Shown here in pieces: positions 1 through 12,027 of a DNA stretch of 64,000 bases. A model generated the notes under the pieces. It was not told where the DNA came from. It did no database searches and was given only the letters and a program-made list of their open reading frames with translations. The DNA comes from Capsicum annuum (taxonomy: Eukaryota > Streptophyta > Magnoliopsida > Solanales > Solanaceae), in contig NW_025850363.1 of the NCBI RefSeq assembly GCF_002878395.1, positions 385,325 to 449,324 on the forward strand. The letters are read 5' to 3'. A program made the position numbers and the translations under genes. Numbering within the stretch: position 1 is the stretch's first letter; every line of letters begins with the position of its first letter.

Positions 1-530
1 AGGGGTAGAGCTCAAGCAGTTATTGAACTGACTTATGGAAGATCAATGTCACCTCCCCCATCCGAGGATCATGTAGAGAAAATAGAAGCAGTAGAAAAGC
101 TAAGAATAGATTAGGAGGTGGTAGAACCATTTGAGGGTATAGTCTTACCCCCCTATCTACAGAGGTAATTCAGTAGGTATTAGCTTTTTGAGTGAACTGG
201 CTGAAACAAAGGCTACAATAACAATTATTTATGCTCTAGGTGATTATCTTACTATTGCTATGGCTCCTAGAGTCGATAAGGCTTTAGGGATGGTCGACAA
301 GGTTTTTCCTTGTCCAATTTTGGGTTTTACGATGTCTTGTACTAAACATAAGCTGTTATCCAAGTTTTTGAAGATAAAATATCCATCATTATAGGATACT
401 AAGTTTGAGGACACTTTTGAGTTTATTATTGACTATTATGAGTGGTTCATAAGATGTTTATTGTTCAAAATCATGAGCTTGAGTTTGTGACCTTTTAGTT
501 GGACAAAGATACAAAATAATAGTGGAGGGC
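1..530 (+). pseudogene. Element A gag, N-terminal part
   Basis: This is the amino-terminal half of a Tekay-like Gag, the structural protein of the retrotransposon particle. An arginine/glycine and acidic leader (1-180) is followed by a reading frame at 188-394. From about 395 the sequence encodes a run like EDTFEFIIDYYE, then LFKIMSLSL, matching the conserved core in which Gag of this clade has a D-x-F-E-F-I-D stretch and then F-V-T-x-Q-L. Stop codons at several places show it is dead. It ends abruptly in a W-R codon pair at 523-530, where A1 begins; the following Gag residues resume at 16687. Clade assignment is from motif memory; no alignment was run. Confidence 0.75.
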
Positions 531-950
531 TGATGTTGGGTGTATTTATGCACTTTAGCATTGTTACCCTAGCTTATTTAGCCTTGTTTTGAGGATGATT
601 CATGTTCTTAATGAGTGAATAATGATATAAACAAGCATATTAGTTCTTAAGAACATGATTAAAATGTTTAAAGGTGTTTTCAAGCAAGTTTCTACTTAGT
701 TTGGTCACTTAGAGTTTCGATGAGAAAACTAGGGTTACTAGCTTGAGCTAGGTGTCATTATAGTTAGTCTCTGTAGATTCTAGTATGTTAAATAAGTTCC
801 TTATGGTTTGAATATGTAATATTATATGTAACTACTTGTTTAGAGTGTGCAACATTCAATTAAAATGAGACAAGAGTCAACAATTTATAAAAGCGTAAAG
901 TGGTCTAGACTAGTGCTTAGATTGAGTTTCCAGTTCACTATTGTTGAGGT

Positions 951-972
951 TGTGTTGTGTTGTGTTGTGTTG
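951..972 (+). repeat. TGTGT pentanucleotide repeat in A1 5' LTR
   Basis: Four TGTGT units lie here; the matching site in the 3' LTR (about 15464-15474) has two. This is a simple length change between the two LTR copies. Confidence 0.8.
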
Positions 973-1289
973 AACTCTAATTTTCGGTGTTTGATCATAT
1001 AGGATTACTTATGAGTTGATTGGATGATATTTTGATGATATACAAGCTGAAAACCAAGGCAAAACAACACCACAAGGTAAGAGGAGAAGTGGTGGAACAC
1101 TTAGACAAATATTGAAGCAATTGGCCAAATCCAGTCTCTGTGTGTGATATGCCTGCGTCGCCCCAGCCACAACCCTCTATGGATCCTGTGAGCACAGTGG
1201 TGCTATACAGCTTGTGATTCACCTAGCAGTCCGGTGCACCCATGGACTCCATGCCCCCTCACCTACACTCGGGCAAAAATCACTCCAGC

Positions 1290-1297
1290 TATAAATA
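1290..1297 (+). promoter_or_regulatory. TATA box in A1 LTR
   Basis: TATAAATA is followed by ACGCCTCTTG and is preserved in the 3' LTR at 15802-15809. Its position within the LTR fits the core promoter that would start element transcription. Function is inferred. Confidence 0.55.
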
Positions 1298-2178
1298 CGC
1301 CTCTTGCACACTTTGTTAAACACTTTTTGACGTCTGGGAGCATTGAAGGAGGCTGAAAAATACTTTATTTAGGGTTTATATTCCTTACCTTAGCTTTTTA
1401 ATAGATTTGATTATGTATTCCATTAGTTGGACCTTTATTATGTCGATTAGTTGCTAAACGCCCCCTTTCCGGGGCTAAAGCCAAGAACATGACTACTATC
1501 ATTTTGAATTGATTTCATTTGATTTTCTTATCATATTTAGTTGTTTGTTTATCCTCATTTTAACTATTTTAAGGATTCATGGCCCTTATAATATATTCAT
1601 GGTCGACCTTTTGATCTCGAGAGGTGGAATTGGAAGATAGAACATGTGGATTAACAAAGTAAAGTTCTTATTCCTTTATAAAATAAGGAATTTGAATTAG
1701 CATATAGGAAAGGGATGTACAAAGAAGCCTTTCTTGGTTCACATGTAGGATGATATCTTTTAGCAATTAATTGGATTATTATATCTCCGCTCAACGATGT
1801 AGCTATAATGTCCAAGTTAGGTAGAGGATTAGAGGTCGGGATACCATAATCATGCGACAAGCCCTACGAATAAATAACCAAGAAAAGTGATTTAACAAAT
1901 GGAGTTCAATTGAGTAGTATGATTATTCTAAGTGATTTAACCCTGGGCTTTACTCTATTGATTGCCTTTAGTCTTTTACTTTGCGCACTGTTTATTTTAC
2001 TTTAGTTTTTTGTTTTCAAATTCTCTCTTGGTTATGCTTGCACCAATTAATCTTAGAAGTTAAACTAGAATAGAATAGTTGTTGGAACTAGTCCCTATGG
2101 GATCGATATTCGGCTTTCTTTAAGGCCACTATATTATTTGGTAGACCACAAACACTTGTGTGTGCGCTGTTAAGTTCT

Positions 2179-2196
2179 TGGTGCCGTTGATGGGGA
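2179..2196 (+). other. A1 primer-binding site (tRNA-Asp type)
   Basis: TGGTGCCGTTGATGGGGA differs at three positions from the TGGCGCC-type site complementary to the tRNA-Asp 3' end that is usual in Athila elements. It starts about nine bases after the LTR. Confidence 0.75.
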
Positions 2197-2436
2197 CTTG
2201 TAATTTGGCAACTGTTTTATTTTTAGTTTTGCTCATTAGATTTCTTTGTTGCTTTATGCTTGGTCTTAGTTTTGTATTTATAGGAAATAAGTTTTCAGGC
2301 TAGTAAGCTGGCAAGGGATAGGAAATTAGTTGAACTAAGTCCCTAACCCGAGTAACACTTCCATCAGCAAAGGATAGAAGAAATCCCTCTACCATGAATT
2401 CCATAAATAGTAAAATATCAAGACCATCCTGCTCTC

Positions 2437-2565
2437 ATGGCTGAAGAACAAGCAGCCCGCAGGACTGCTCGAGAAGTAGCAATCCCACTTTCGACAAATA
2501 TGACCTCCTTTTTTTAGAAACTAGTTGCTGGGGGTAATTTTGAGCTCAAACAAAATATGGCGCAA
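2437..2565 (+). pseudogene. A1 gag, N-terminal fragment
   Basis: A start codon at 2437 opens a frame beginning MAEEQAARRTAREVAIP. It has a stop near 2517, then reads GGNFELKQNMAQ, which matches the N-terminal Athila Gag motif N-F-E-x-K-x-x-x-x-Q. The frame stops at the CGCAA target duplication at 2561-2565. The gene continues after element B at 11014 in the same frame, where L-L directly follows the last Q codon of this part. Gag would package element RNA. Too short and broken to function. Confidence 0.7.
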
Positions 2566-4364
2566 TGTAACACCCCGAAATTGGATCCCGAGACATCACA
2601 CAGTGCTTAAGGTCACAAGTGACCCCCAAACTAACCCTTCATCTGGCATAACCCAAAGCAACTGAATAAAATACATAAAATAGAAGGAATAATACGAAAA
2701 CAACCCATAACTTAGTCTGACCAACATGAAAGTAAATTTACACGGCCACAATTCTACTCATATATATACAAATCTAAAACTGAATACAATGACTACTAGT
2801 GATTGTCTATGAAGCCTCTACTAGCATTGATCAAAGATAGCCGGGCCATGACTCCCAACTACCCCTACTCAATACTACTGAATACAGAAAATAAAATATA
2901 CCTCAAATCTAAACAACTCAAGTCCCTGAATCAAAACGACTAATCACCTGCCGATCGAGAGCTGCAATCCAGCTGAACATGATATGTGCGCTACAACTTG
3001 TACCTACATTTTTGTAAGAATTTAGCCTACGAAAATATGTGGGTCAGCATTTTGAAATGTACTGAGTATGTGGGGGTGCATGCAACAATATAAATAGTAT
3101 AATCAATTTCATGAAAAACATGCATACGAAAAATGATGACTCACTTGGCTTGAGTTATATCAAATCATACTTTTTGTAATTTCATAATAAACAGTTCATA
3201 TGATAAAATCTTGTAATCCACGTAAATTATTATAAATTATAAATTATGATAAATCATCCTAAATCATCATAGGTAATTATAAATCATCATAAATGACCAT
3301 AAAACATCATAAACATCTAAACTCTTTAACTCAAATCTCGGAGTGACTCGATAATTCAATAAACTTAATCTTAGGGACACGGGAGTTTCCTATAATCGAA
3401 AACCCCATAGTTGCCTCGAAACACTATTCACAAAATTGATTGGTGCATCTCGAAGAGCTCGGAACGGGGACTTCATTTATCGGATTAATTTGGAATTTTC
3501 ATGGTGGAATTGGAAGATTAGGAAGGGGAATTTAGAGGTTTAGGGTTTCTTTCTTGGAATTTTTTTTTGAAAATAACAGACTTTGATGCCCAAAATCAGT
3601 TTTTATGCTTATTTCCACGAAATGGGGCAAGGGTGAAATGACTAGATTGCCCCTAAGGAAATTGAAAAATGGCAAAAAAATCCTGCGTACCTTGGCCAAG
3701 AAAAACTGAATAACTCCTCGTTCGGGTATTGGATTTTTACGAAATTTATATCGTTGGAAAGCTAACTCAAAGATATTTAATTTTATATATGGTAGGCCAC
3801 CTAGTTCATCATATATAAGGAGTTATGATCAACCGAAGTTGACCCAAATCAAATCCGTCCCTCAGTTACTGATTTGACATGCTGAAATAAATTGATCGTA
3901 ACTTATTACTCTAATGTTGGAATTGGGTGAAACCAATTGATTTAGAAAGAAGACTCAAATAGCTTTCGTTGGATATATAGCAGATCTCCCAGTTCCTTAT
4001 ATTTAGGAAGTGATGATCGTTTGAATTTGGCCCTGAAATGCTGAAAATTTATGGAGCATGCTAATCGCATGATGCCACTGTTTTGGGCACCCAAACGTGC
4101 CCTTATGCTACTCCAAAAATTCCGAAACTCACTCGGGATGTATTACGACCTTTCCCCATCCCAACGCAACTTGAAAATCGTAAAACAAATGTTAGAATGA
4201 TCGTCAAATAAATACCCAAAGATCAGAGGTCTAAATGAGAAAGTTTCAACACTTAGCAAATTTTTTTTTTGATTGCTAAGCTTCTCTTGGCAAGATAAAA
4301 AGGCTTTAACGACTCGAAATATTGGGGAGCGAAATATTTAACGGGAAAAACTCTGAGTATCACA
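2566..4364 (-). repeat. B 3' LTR (left copy, 1.8 kb)
   Basis: Starts TGTAACACCC on the plus strand and ends GAGTATCACA. It aligns with the right copy except for two missing blocks: about 27 bp near 3265 and about 975 bp at about 3410, where the right copy has 9077-10052. Confidence 0.88.
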
Positions 4365-4380
4365 TCATCTCTCCCTTGGA
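4365..4380 (-). promoter_or_regulatory. B polypurine tract
   Basis: The plus strand TCATCTCTCCCTTGGA gives AAGGGAGAGATGA on the minus strand, directly before the TGTGATAC LTR start. This is the usual place and composition for the plus-strand DNA primer. Confidence 0.7.
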
Positions 4381-5015
4381 AACATTTGTCCCCGAATGTT
4401 GCTCGTTAGGTTAGGAAGGCAAGGAAAATTGAGGATACGCAACTAAAATAGCTTAATGAACAAGTTTATATTTTTCTAAGATTTGGAGTACTTTCCGACG
4501 CATAAGCTCATGATAATCACAACGACATAGTTGAGTCTATTACTAAAAGAGTTGGATGAAGGAAAAATTATTAACTTCGATTTAAATCCACATTCATAAA
4601 GAAAGAGACGAAAGATCTAGGATATGAAAACTCGGGATATCACAATATCTCCCTCTTGGGATCAGTTCTCCCCAAATAATACTAATTGATACACGGGACA
4701 CTTTATGATCGACCCATGACTTAATAATTGGATCGGGAACAAAAGCAAAGGCTAAATAGAATTTGGTAACTCGCTTCGATGGAAATAAATCATTCTTGAA
4801 ATGGTTATGCTCACGAAACCTCAAGTAGTGAGATTGGACCACATCGGAAGATGAAAGAAATATATGAATCCGTCGGAATAACTATCAAGTTGAATTTCTA
4901 GGTGCATAGACCGAATCAAGACACTCTCTCATTCAATTAGGACATGATTCAAAATCTTCCCAAGGAACTTTCAATGCTACTAGGAAGCAATTGGGTTTGG
5001 GATATGGTCCAAACA

Positions 5016-5041
5016 ATATATATATATATATATATATATAT
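5016..5041. repeat. (AT)n microsatellite
   Basis: An uninterrupted run of alternating A and T, about 13 units, in the interior of element B. Confidence 0.9.
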
Positions 5042-7410
5042 TGAAATAAGGATTTATAACTCAACCCCAATTTTAAGTACGGAGCGTAGGCCGATCAGTC
5101 TTATATCAAAATAAAAGTACTAGACCCCACGCAGTACAACTTACTTTCAAGCTTATAAATACGCTTCGCACACCCTTTCTCCGCAATACTATTTTTCCCA
5201 AATACCAAACTTACTTGATTCAATTCATAATTCTCACAAGGCATTTGCAATTTTGGCTATTCAAATCTAACTAAGCCAAACTCTCTCTCCTCATTTTCAA
5301 GCTTAATTTGGAGTCACCGATTCCTCCACCTAACACTGTAACATAACACCATTCCGAATTATAAATTTACACACATCCACATTGTTACAATTCCTCATCT
5401 CACAGATAATTCTTATTACCACTCAATCAACTCTAATCCACTTAATACTCACCATTTTCAATCATCATATTCATATCAACAAGTCTTGAAGCTTAGGGAA
5501 CTATTCATAGGCATATATGCAATTCAACTTATAGCAACGCCAAGGCTTGCAACTAATATCCTAAGACAGGAGATATATTGACAATACATGAGTTCTATGC
5601 AAGATCAATTTACAAGAGCTTTTAGCTTAGACTTCTAAATCAACATAGACACCATAACTTATCGATAATATAAACTTTAATCTCCGTCCATATATACACA
5701 CATGATGTTCATTTATAACTATGTATACACTCCTAATCAACACCCATAAAACACCTTTTTCAAATTCTACAATCCTTTATTAAGACAACTTCCGGGCACT
5801 ATTCTTAAGAAAACACTCACTAACTTTTTCAATTAACTAAGGCATGCACAAGACTTCACTTCAATAATTCCCCACCTACAAACCTAGATAAACCATCACA
5901 CAACCACTTTAACAAACACAACACAAAATTTTTCAAATAACCATGACATCCATCAAAAGCCTAGCCTCAAGCTTACTCCACACTTGCCACCTTAGCTAAA
6001 ATGAACATGCCACAATCTTCATCAACAAAAACCTGCTCACTCTCTCCTATCATCACCACTGTTCATCCACACTCCCTCGACAAAAGAAAGTCATGAAAGG
6101 GTAGAATATGAAGGGATATTGTGTATGACTTGGTGCGGTTATTGAGGCCGGAGAACTAGGGAATCAAATGCATGAATTCAACCAGAATCAAGATTAAAGA
6201 TTAAGGACACCCAAGACATAAATTAAATATTATTGGTCACTAAGGGTGTTGCCGATGGACTAAACTTGAACATACAATAAAAATTATGCATTATGAACCA
6301 TGCAACTTGAGTTTGGAGTTTATAGCTTATGGAATGTTGATTTCGCCCGCTAGAAAAATTGGGGATCCATATTTCGATAGTTAGGAGAATACATATTTTC
6401 CCATGATATGCATGAACATGTATTATGATGGGGGAATCAAACATAAGGCATGAGAAAATATCGAAGTCATTGAAAAGGCTGGGGTAAAATAGGATCAACA
6501 CCACTACTTCTCACCACCAACTTGCAACCCACCGATACACCTACCTGAATCCCGCAATCTTAACTTAGTTAATTTATTTTTTCTACTGTCTCCCCCTTAG
6601 ACTTAAGCCAACACTCCGAGTCAATGAATCACTATACAAACTCTAGTCCACGGCATTCGATTTACTACAGGTCCCCATACATACCCATACACAAGATCCA
6701 TAACTTAACCCACATAACTACACCCGCGAGCGCAAAATCCATTCTTAACATAACTCTCAAATGCCCACCAACTTAGACAACTTCAAAAGTTATCATACAA
6801 CAATGCATGCACTTCGCAGCTTAGATTCTAGCACTTACCATGGATACATCAAACCTTCGCTAAACCATACTAACTTCTTCATGCTTTACTAACATCACAT
6901 CTCGAACTAACACCCTCGTCAACCTCTAATGCCCAAGTTAACTTACAATTACATCATATACCACATATCCTCATTCATACTTACCCGATCAAGGATAACA
7001 CTAACCGCTTAACATTTAATAACTTAAAAAAAATCTCCATAACACCTTGAGCATACTACTACCTCAACACACAATATCACACTTGATCACAAACAAATAG
7101 ACTTAAGCTCCCGTACATATGGTTCAAACCTACTAAATCTCCTCCCTATTACTAACGTCATAGCAATTCAATCATTAAATTTATTTTTTTCATCGCCCAC
7201 TATACAAACTTAACAACTCACTTTGACTATGATTAACAACAATCTCAACAACCATTTCCATCTTTCAAACACCCCAAACATACTAGTCTACCAAAACCTC
7301 ATAACGACAATAATCATCCAAAATTCCATGGCCTATGCCATAATAATTTATTAACTCCGCCTTTCACCACGTTTCCAACCAATGCAAGAAAAATAGAGTA
7401 AACAGCCAAC

Positions 7411-7540
7411 TGCTAGTGAATAGAAACAAGCCTCACACGGCTTCACTAGACTTTGATTTTGTATTTTGAAAAAGGAAATAAATATCAAAACAATTATGCT
7501 AGTGAATCAAAATAAGCCCCACACGGCTTCACTAGACTTC
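7411..7540 (-). repeat. Imperfect direct repeat in B interior
   Basis: About 43 bp at 7411-7453 recur at 7497-7540 with few changes; both contain CACACGGCTTCACTAGACTT. The period is about 86 bp. A shorter related block, ACACGGCTTCACAGAC, is at about 8152-8167 next to the primer site. Confidence 0.75.
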
Positions 7541-8189
7541 AAGTTTTCATCAAAAGATGATCAAAAAATATTTTCAAGAAATAAAAGCCTAGTACACCAT
7601 AATCAAGGATCTGAGAATATGTGTCTCACTTTACTTCAACTGAATGACTCAAGAGGGATGAGGGTACATCTTGAAAGCTATGGAACCTTTGCTAGTAAGA
7701 CCAGGAATATAATCAAGAGAGGAAATTGGAACTAGTTAATCACCCTGTCTCAACATTAGTACACAGATAAGGAAAATATGAAATCACATCATGAATTCTA
7801 GGGAGAAATCCAAAAACACTTCCGACATAGGCTTAATGCACAACCTTCAAGAACGTACATATGACACCTTAATTTTTCAGAACTCAAGAACACTAATGAA
7901 ATCTTTTTTTTTCTAGTGCACTTACAAGCCCGTAATATCAGAGGAGATTATGTAAGAAAGCACCATCTAGTATTTTAGAACAAGGCAAAATGGCCCAATT
8001 TATGCAAGATATGAACCCGTATGAATTTCTAAGGAACCTTTCAACAGCACGATCTATGACTTGAAAGAAAGGGAACATTTTCCTAAATGCCTCGTAGCCT
8101 CTCAAAGAAAAGTACAGACATCTCCGTACTGGCCCGCAAGACTCTACTAGACACGGCTTCACAGACACCCTAGGACCCTTGAACTCTGT

Positions 8190-8201
8190 GATCTAATACC
8201 A
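8190..8201 (-). other. B primer-binding site (initiator-Met type)
   Basis: The minus strand reads TGGTATTAGATC, a degraded form of TGGTATCAGAGC, which is complementary to the initiator tRNA-Met 3' end. It lies five bases from the right LTR. Confidence 0.7.
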
Positions 8202-8205
8202 AGTT

Positions 8206-11008
8206 TGTAACTCCCCGAAATCGGATCCTGAGACGTCATACGATACTTAAGGTTACTAGTGACCCCAAGCTAACCCTTCATCTGGCATAACCCAAAGCAA
8301 CTAAATAAAATATATAAAATAGAAGGAATAATGCAGAAACAACTCATAACTTAGTATGACTAACATGAAAGTAAATTTACACGGTCACAATTATGCTCAT
8401 ATATATATATAAATCTGAAACTGAATACATTGACTACTAGTGACTGTCTATGAAGCCTCTACTAGCATTGACTAAAGATAGCCGGGTCATGACTCCCAAC
8501 TACCCCTACTCAATACGACTGAATACAAAAAATACAATACACCTCAAATTTGAACAACTCAAGTCCCTGAATCAAAAGGACTAATCACCTACCGATCGAG
8601 AGCTGTGACCCAGCTAAACATGATATATGCGCTATAGCTTGTACCTACATTTTGGTAAGAATGTAGCCCATGGAAATATATAGGTCAACACTTTGAAATG
8701 TACTGAGTATGTGGGGGTGCATGCAACAATATAAATAGTATAATCAATTTCATGAAAAACATGCATACGGACAATGATGACTCACTTGGCTTGAGTTATA
8801 TCAAATCATACTTTTCATAATTTCATAATAAACAATTCATATGATAAAATCTCGTAATCCACGTAAATCATTATAAATCATAAATTATGATAAATCATCC
8901 TAAATCATCATAAATTATCATATCTTCAAAAATCGTCATAGGTAATTATAAATCATCATAAATGACCATAAAACATCATAAACATCTCTACTCTTTTACT
9001 CAAATCTCGGAGTGACTCGGTAATTCAAGAAACCTAATCTTATGGACACGGGAGTTTCCTATAACCAAAAACCCCACGTGAGCTATGTGGAATACCAATG
9101 TTTGAAACCCCCGTTCGCGGGAGCGTCATACTCTTTTCCAGGGAGTACGACCTTAAGACTGCAATAATTACAATCAGGCTCTCTGGCCAATAATATCATC
9201 ATCAAACAACCCTACGGTGGCACATAGGTTTGAAAAAATACCAAATTTTACTCTCGGTGCTAAGTACTACTCCCCGACAAGCTCAGAACGCGTTAGGAAA
9301 TCCACCACAACATCACAAGGGTCTATTATAAAGACCAAATCAAATCTCTTTCTCATTTATCAAATCATATCAATTTGTGGATTCCTAACTCAACAAATTT
9401 TAGCTCAAAATATTTTAATCTTCCTCAACATCAACAAGGTATCAATGCATTGAACCATAACCGACTCGACATTTGGAAAAGGATATGAAGACTCCATACA
9501 TAATATTTTCAACAATTTAACTCATCAAAATCATCTGAAAAATACCAAGACTCATTACAACTTCGATATTAATATACCCAATAACTCAAATCATCATAAG
9601 AAAGCTCAAAATTTGACACATGGCTCAAAAATACTTGGAAATACCAATAATTCATTCTTGAACTTAAAACGTGGATACATGTTCAAAATATATCAATTCT
9701 TGATAGAAACACAAAGAATCCCAATATTAAATCTCAATTCATAGAACGAAAATAGTCAAATACTCATGTGATTCAAAACTTACAATTCAAATCTTTATAA
9801 GTTCATAATCGAATTATTTAGACATAATTCAACTTATAGAACCATATGAATCCATTAAATAATCATAATTGGCAAGCTTGAACAATTTACATATATACAT
9901 AATCAAATTATCATGGTAGGATATCTTGAAAATAAATTCATTTGCCAAACTCATAATAATCTATAATAAAAATTAAAGATACGGGCACAAGAAGGGAAGA
10001 ATTATTCTTGTTCAAACCCCATATACCTTAAAATTAAAGATTGGAATGAATTATTGCCTCGGAACACTATTCACAAAATTGATTGGTGCATCTCGAAAAG
10101 CTCGGAACGGGGACTTCATTTATCGGATTAATTTGGAATTTCCATGGTGGAATTAGAAGATTTAGTAAGGGGAATTTAGAGGTTTAGGGTTTCTTTCTTG
10201 GAATTTTTTTTTGAAAATAACAGACTTTGATGCCCAAAATCAGTTTTTATGCTTATTTCCACAAAATGGGGCAAGAGTGAAATGACTGAATTGCCCCTAA
10301 GAAAATTAAAAAATGACAGAAAAATTCTGCGTACCTTGTCCACGAAAAATTGAATAAATCCTTGTTCGGGCATTGGATTTTTGCGAAATTTATATCGTTG
10401 GAAATCTAACTCAAAGATCTTTAATTTTATATATGGCAGGCCACCCAGTTCGTTATATATAAGGATTTATGATCAACCGAAGTTGACCCAAATCAAATCC
10501 GTCCCTCAGTTACTGATTTGACATGCTGAAATAAATTGATCGTAACTTATTACTCTGATGTTGGAATGGGGTAAAACCAATTGAATTGGAAAGAAGAATC
10601 AAAGAGATTTTGTTTGATATATAGCAGATCTCCCAGTTCCTTATATTCAGGAAGTGATGATCGTTTGAACTTGGCCCTGAAATGCTGAAAATTTATGGAG
10701 CATGCTAATCGCATGATGCCACTGTTTTGGGCACCCAAACATGCCCTTATGCTGCTCCAAAAATTCCGAAACTCACTCGGGATGTATTACGACCTTTTCC
10801 CATCACAACGTAACTTGAAAATTGAAAAATAGATGTCGGAAAGGTCATCAAACAAATACCCGAAGATCAGAGGTCTAAATGAGAAAGTTTCAACACTTCG
10901 CAAAAATTTTTTTTGATTGCTAAGCTTCTCTTGGCAATATAAAAAGGCTTTAATGACTTGACACATTTGGGAGCAAAATATTTAATGAGAAAAACTCAGG
11001 GTATCACA
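8206..11008 (-). repeat. B 5' LTR (right copy, 2.8 kb)
   Basis: Starts TGTAACTCCC on the plus strand and ends GGGTATCACA at 11008, followed by the CGCAA duplication. It contains about 1 kb absent from the left copy (chiefly 9077-10052). Small open frames within it are not supported as genes because they do not persist in the other copy. Confidence 0.88.
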
Positions 11009-11951
11009 CGCAACTTCTAATCTATAGTTGATAGTGTGATGGGCTTTCACATGATGATCCGTAAGTCAATGTTTCAAACTTTCTGGAGATTAGTGACACA
11101 TTCATCCCTATGGGTGTGTCAACTGATTACTTGAGGCTGAAACTATTCCCCTTTTCACTATTGGGGGAAGCAAAGAAGTGGTTGAATGCTAAGACAGCAA
11201 ATTCAATCACAGCATTAGATGACTTAGCCTAGAAATTCCTCATTTGATTTTTTTTGTCTGCAAGACTGCAAAATTCACAGTGAGTTTGTATGCTTCAAAC
11301 AAAAGCTAAACAAGAATTTATATCATGCTTAGGAGCAGTTCAAAGCTCTTCTTCAGGACTGTCCATACCATTAATAGTCCAATGAGGTATTAGCTCATAC
11401 TTTTGTAGAGTCACTTGACTATAACACAAAATTTTGCTAGATTCAGCAGCAGGTGGTCAAGCTTTAGAGTTGATGTATGATGAGCTCTATACTTTATTTA
11501 ACCACATTGCTCAAGGGAATCTCGAGTGGAATTTAGACCCAAGGAATCCTACAAAGAATATTGTAGGTGTACTAGAGGTGGAACAATTTACTGCTATATC
11601 CGCCTAGATTTTTGCACTAAAAAATCAGATAAGCACTATGAAGTTGGGGGTTGCACAGCTTGCATCCACAATTAATATAGTTCAATAAGCTACGGGTTGG
11701 TATAAAGTTTGTGGTAATAGTGGCCGTTCTGCAGTTATGTATGCTGTAAATCCTGAGTCAATGATGTATGTGGGCAATTATAAAAGGCAGAATTATGGGA
11801 ATGCATATAATCTAAAGTGGCAAACTCAGCCACTAAATCAGCCATGGAACGCCCAACAACAGCAGCTTCAACAACCACAAGTTCAGGGGATTCAAACCAC
11901 AAATAGCAATATAGAAGAGATGTTGAAACAGGTGTTAGATTATCAAACATA
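11009..11951 (+). pseudogene. A1 gag, main part
   Basis: This resumes Athila-type Gag after element B. In the frame running from 11014 I read VSNFLEISDT, then RLKLFPFSLLGEAKKWLNA, which match the classic Athila Gag core (F-L-E-I-C-D-T and L-R-L-F-P-F-S-L-x-x-x-A-x-x-W-L). Next come LMYDELYTLFNHIAQGN and the clean frame 11737-11952 with a Gln-rich tail (NAQQQQLQQPQVQ) typical of the Gag C-terminal linker. In-frame stops and shifts occur between about 11229 and 11700. Gag would assemble the particle; this copy cannot. Confidence 0.8.
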
Positions 11952-12027
11952 ATTGGCAGTAGATATAAAAAGTCAGTGGGATGATATGAAGACTCGGTAG
12001 GGGACTACAAGGAACTTAGAGTTGTAG

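Larger units (their letters stand above)
531..2170 (+). repeat. A1 5' LTR
   Basis: Begins TGATGTTGGG and pairs with 15045-16681. Landmarks shared with the 3' copy include a TATAAATA box, a CGGGGCTAAA block and a terminal ACACTTG(T/C)GTGTG stretch. The exact 3' end is uncertain by a few bases because the last bases differ between copies. Confidence 0.88.
4365..8205 (-). other. B internal region, no recognisable coding
   Basis: I scanned this 3.8 kb interior for gag, protease, RT, RNase H and integrase motifs on both strands and saw none. Open frames here are short (under 95 codons) and lack family motifs. The stretch next to the primer site (7938-8168, minus) resembles the untranslated leader of Tekay-type elements. 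From about 5130 to 7380 the plus strand is strikingly poor in G and rich in A and C, so the element's own RNA would be C-poor. Confidence 0.6.
2566..11008 (-). mobile_element. Element B: non-coding LTR element, minus strand
   Basis: Two LTRs (2566-4364 and 8206-11008) are flanked by a perfect 5-bp duplication CGCAA at 2561-2565 and 11009-11013. Read on the minus strand, LTRs begin TGTGATAC and end with GGGGTGTTACA or GGGGAGTTACA. An initiator-Met-type primer site lies next to the right LTR and a purine tract next to the left LTR, which fixes the orientation. The 3.8 kb interior shows no recognisable gag or pol, so the element is non-autonomous. Termini and primer site fit Tekay-type chromoviruses. 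It sits inside the A1 gag. Confidence 0.88.

Noticed and set aside
2179..2196. tRNA-like sequence
   Set aside because: It is a primer-binding site complementary to a tRNA 3' end; no cloverleaf can be formed around it. The same holds for 8190-8201, 29465-29478 and 36799-36812.
9217..9453. 78-codon frame in the extra kilobase of the B right LTR
   Set aside because: Short, without motifs, and the segment is missing from the other LTR.
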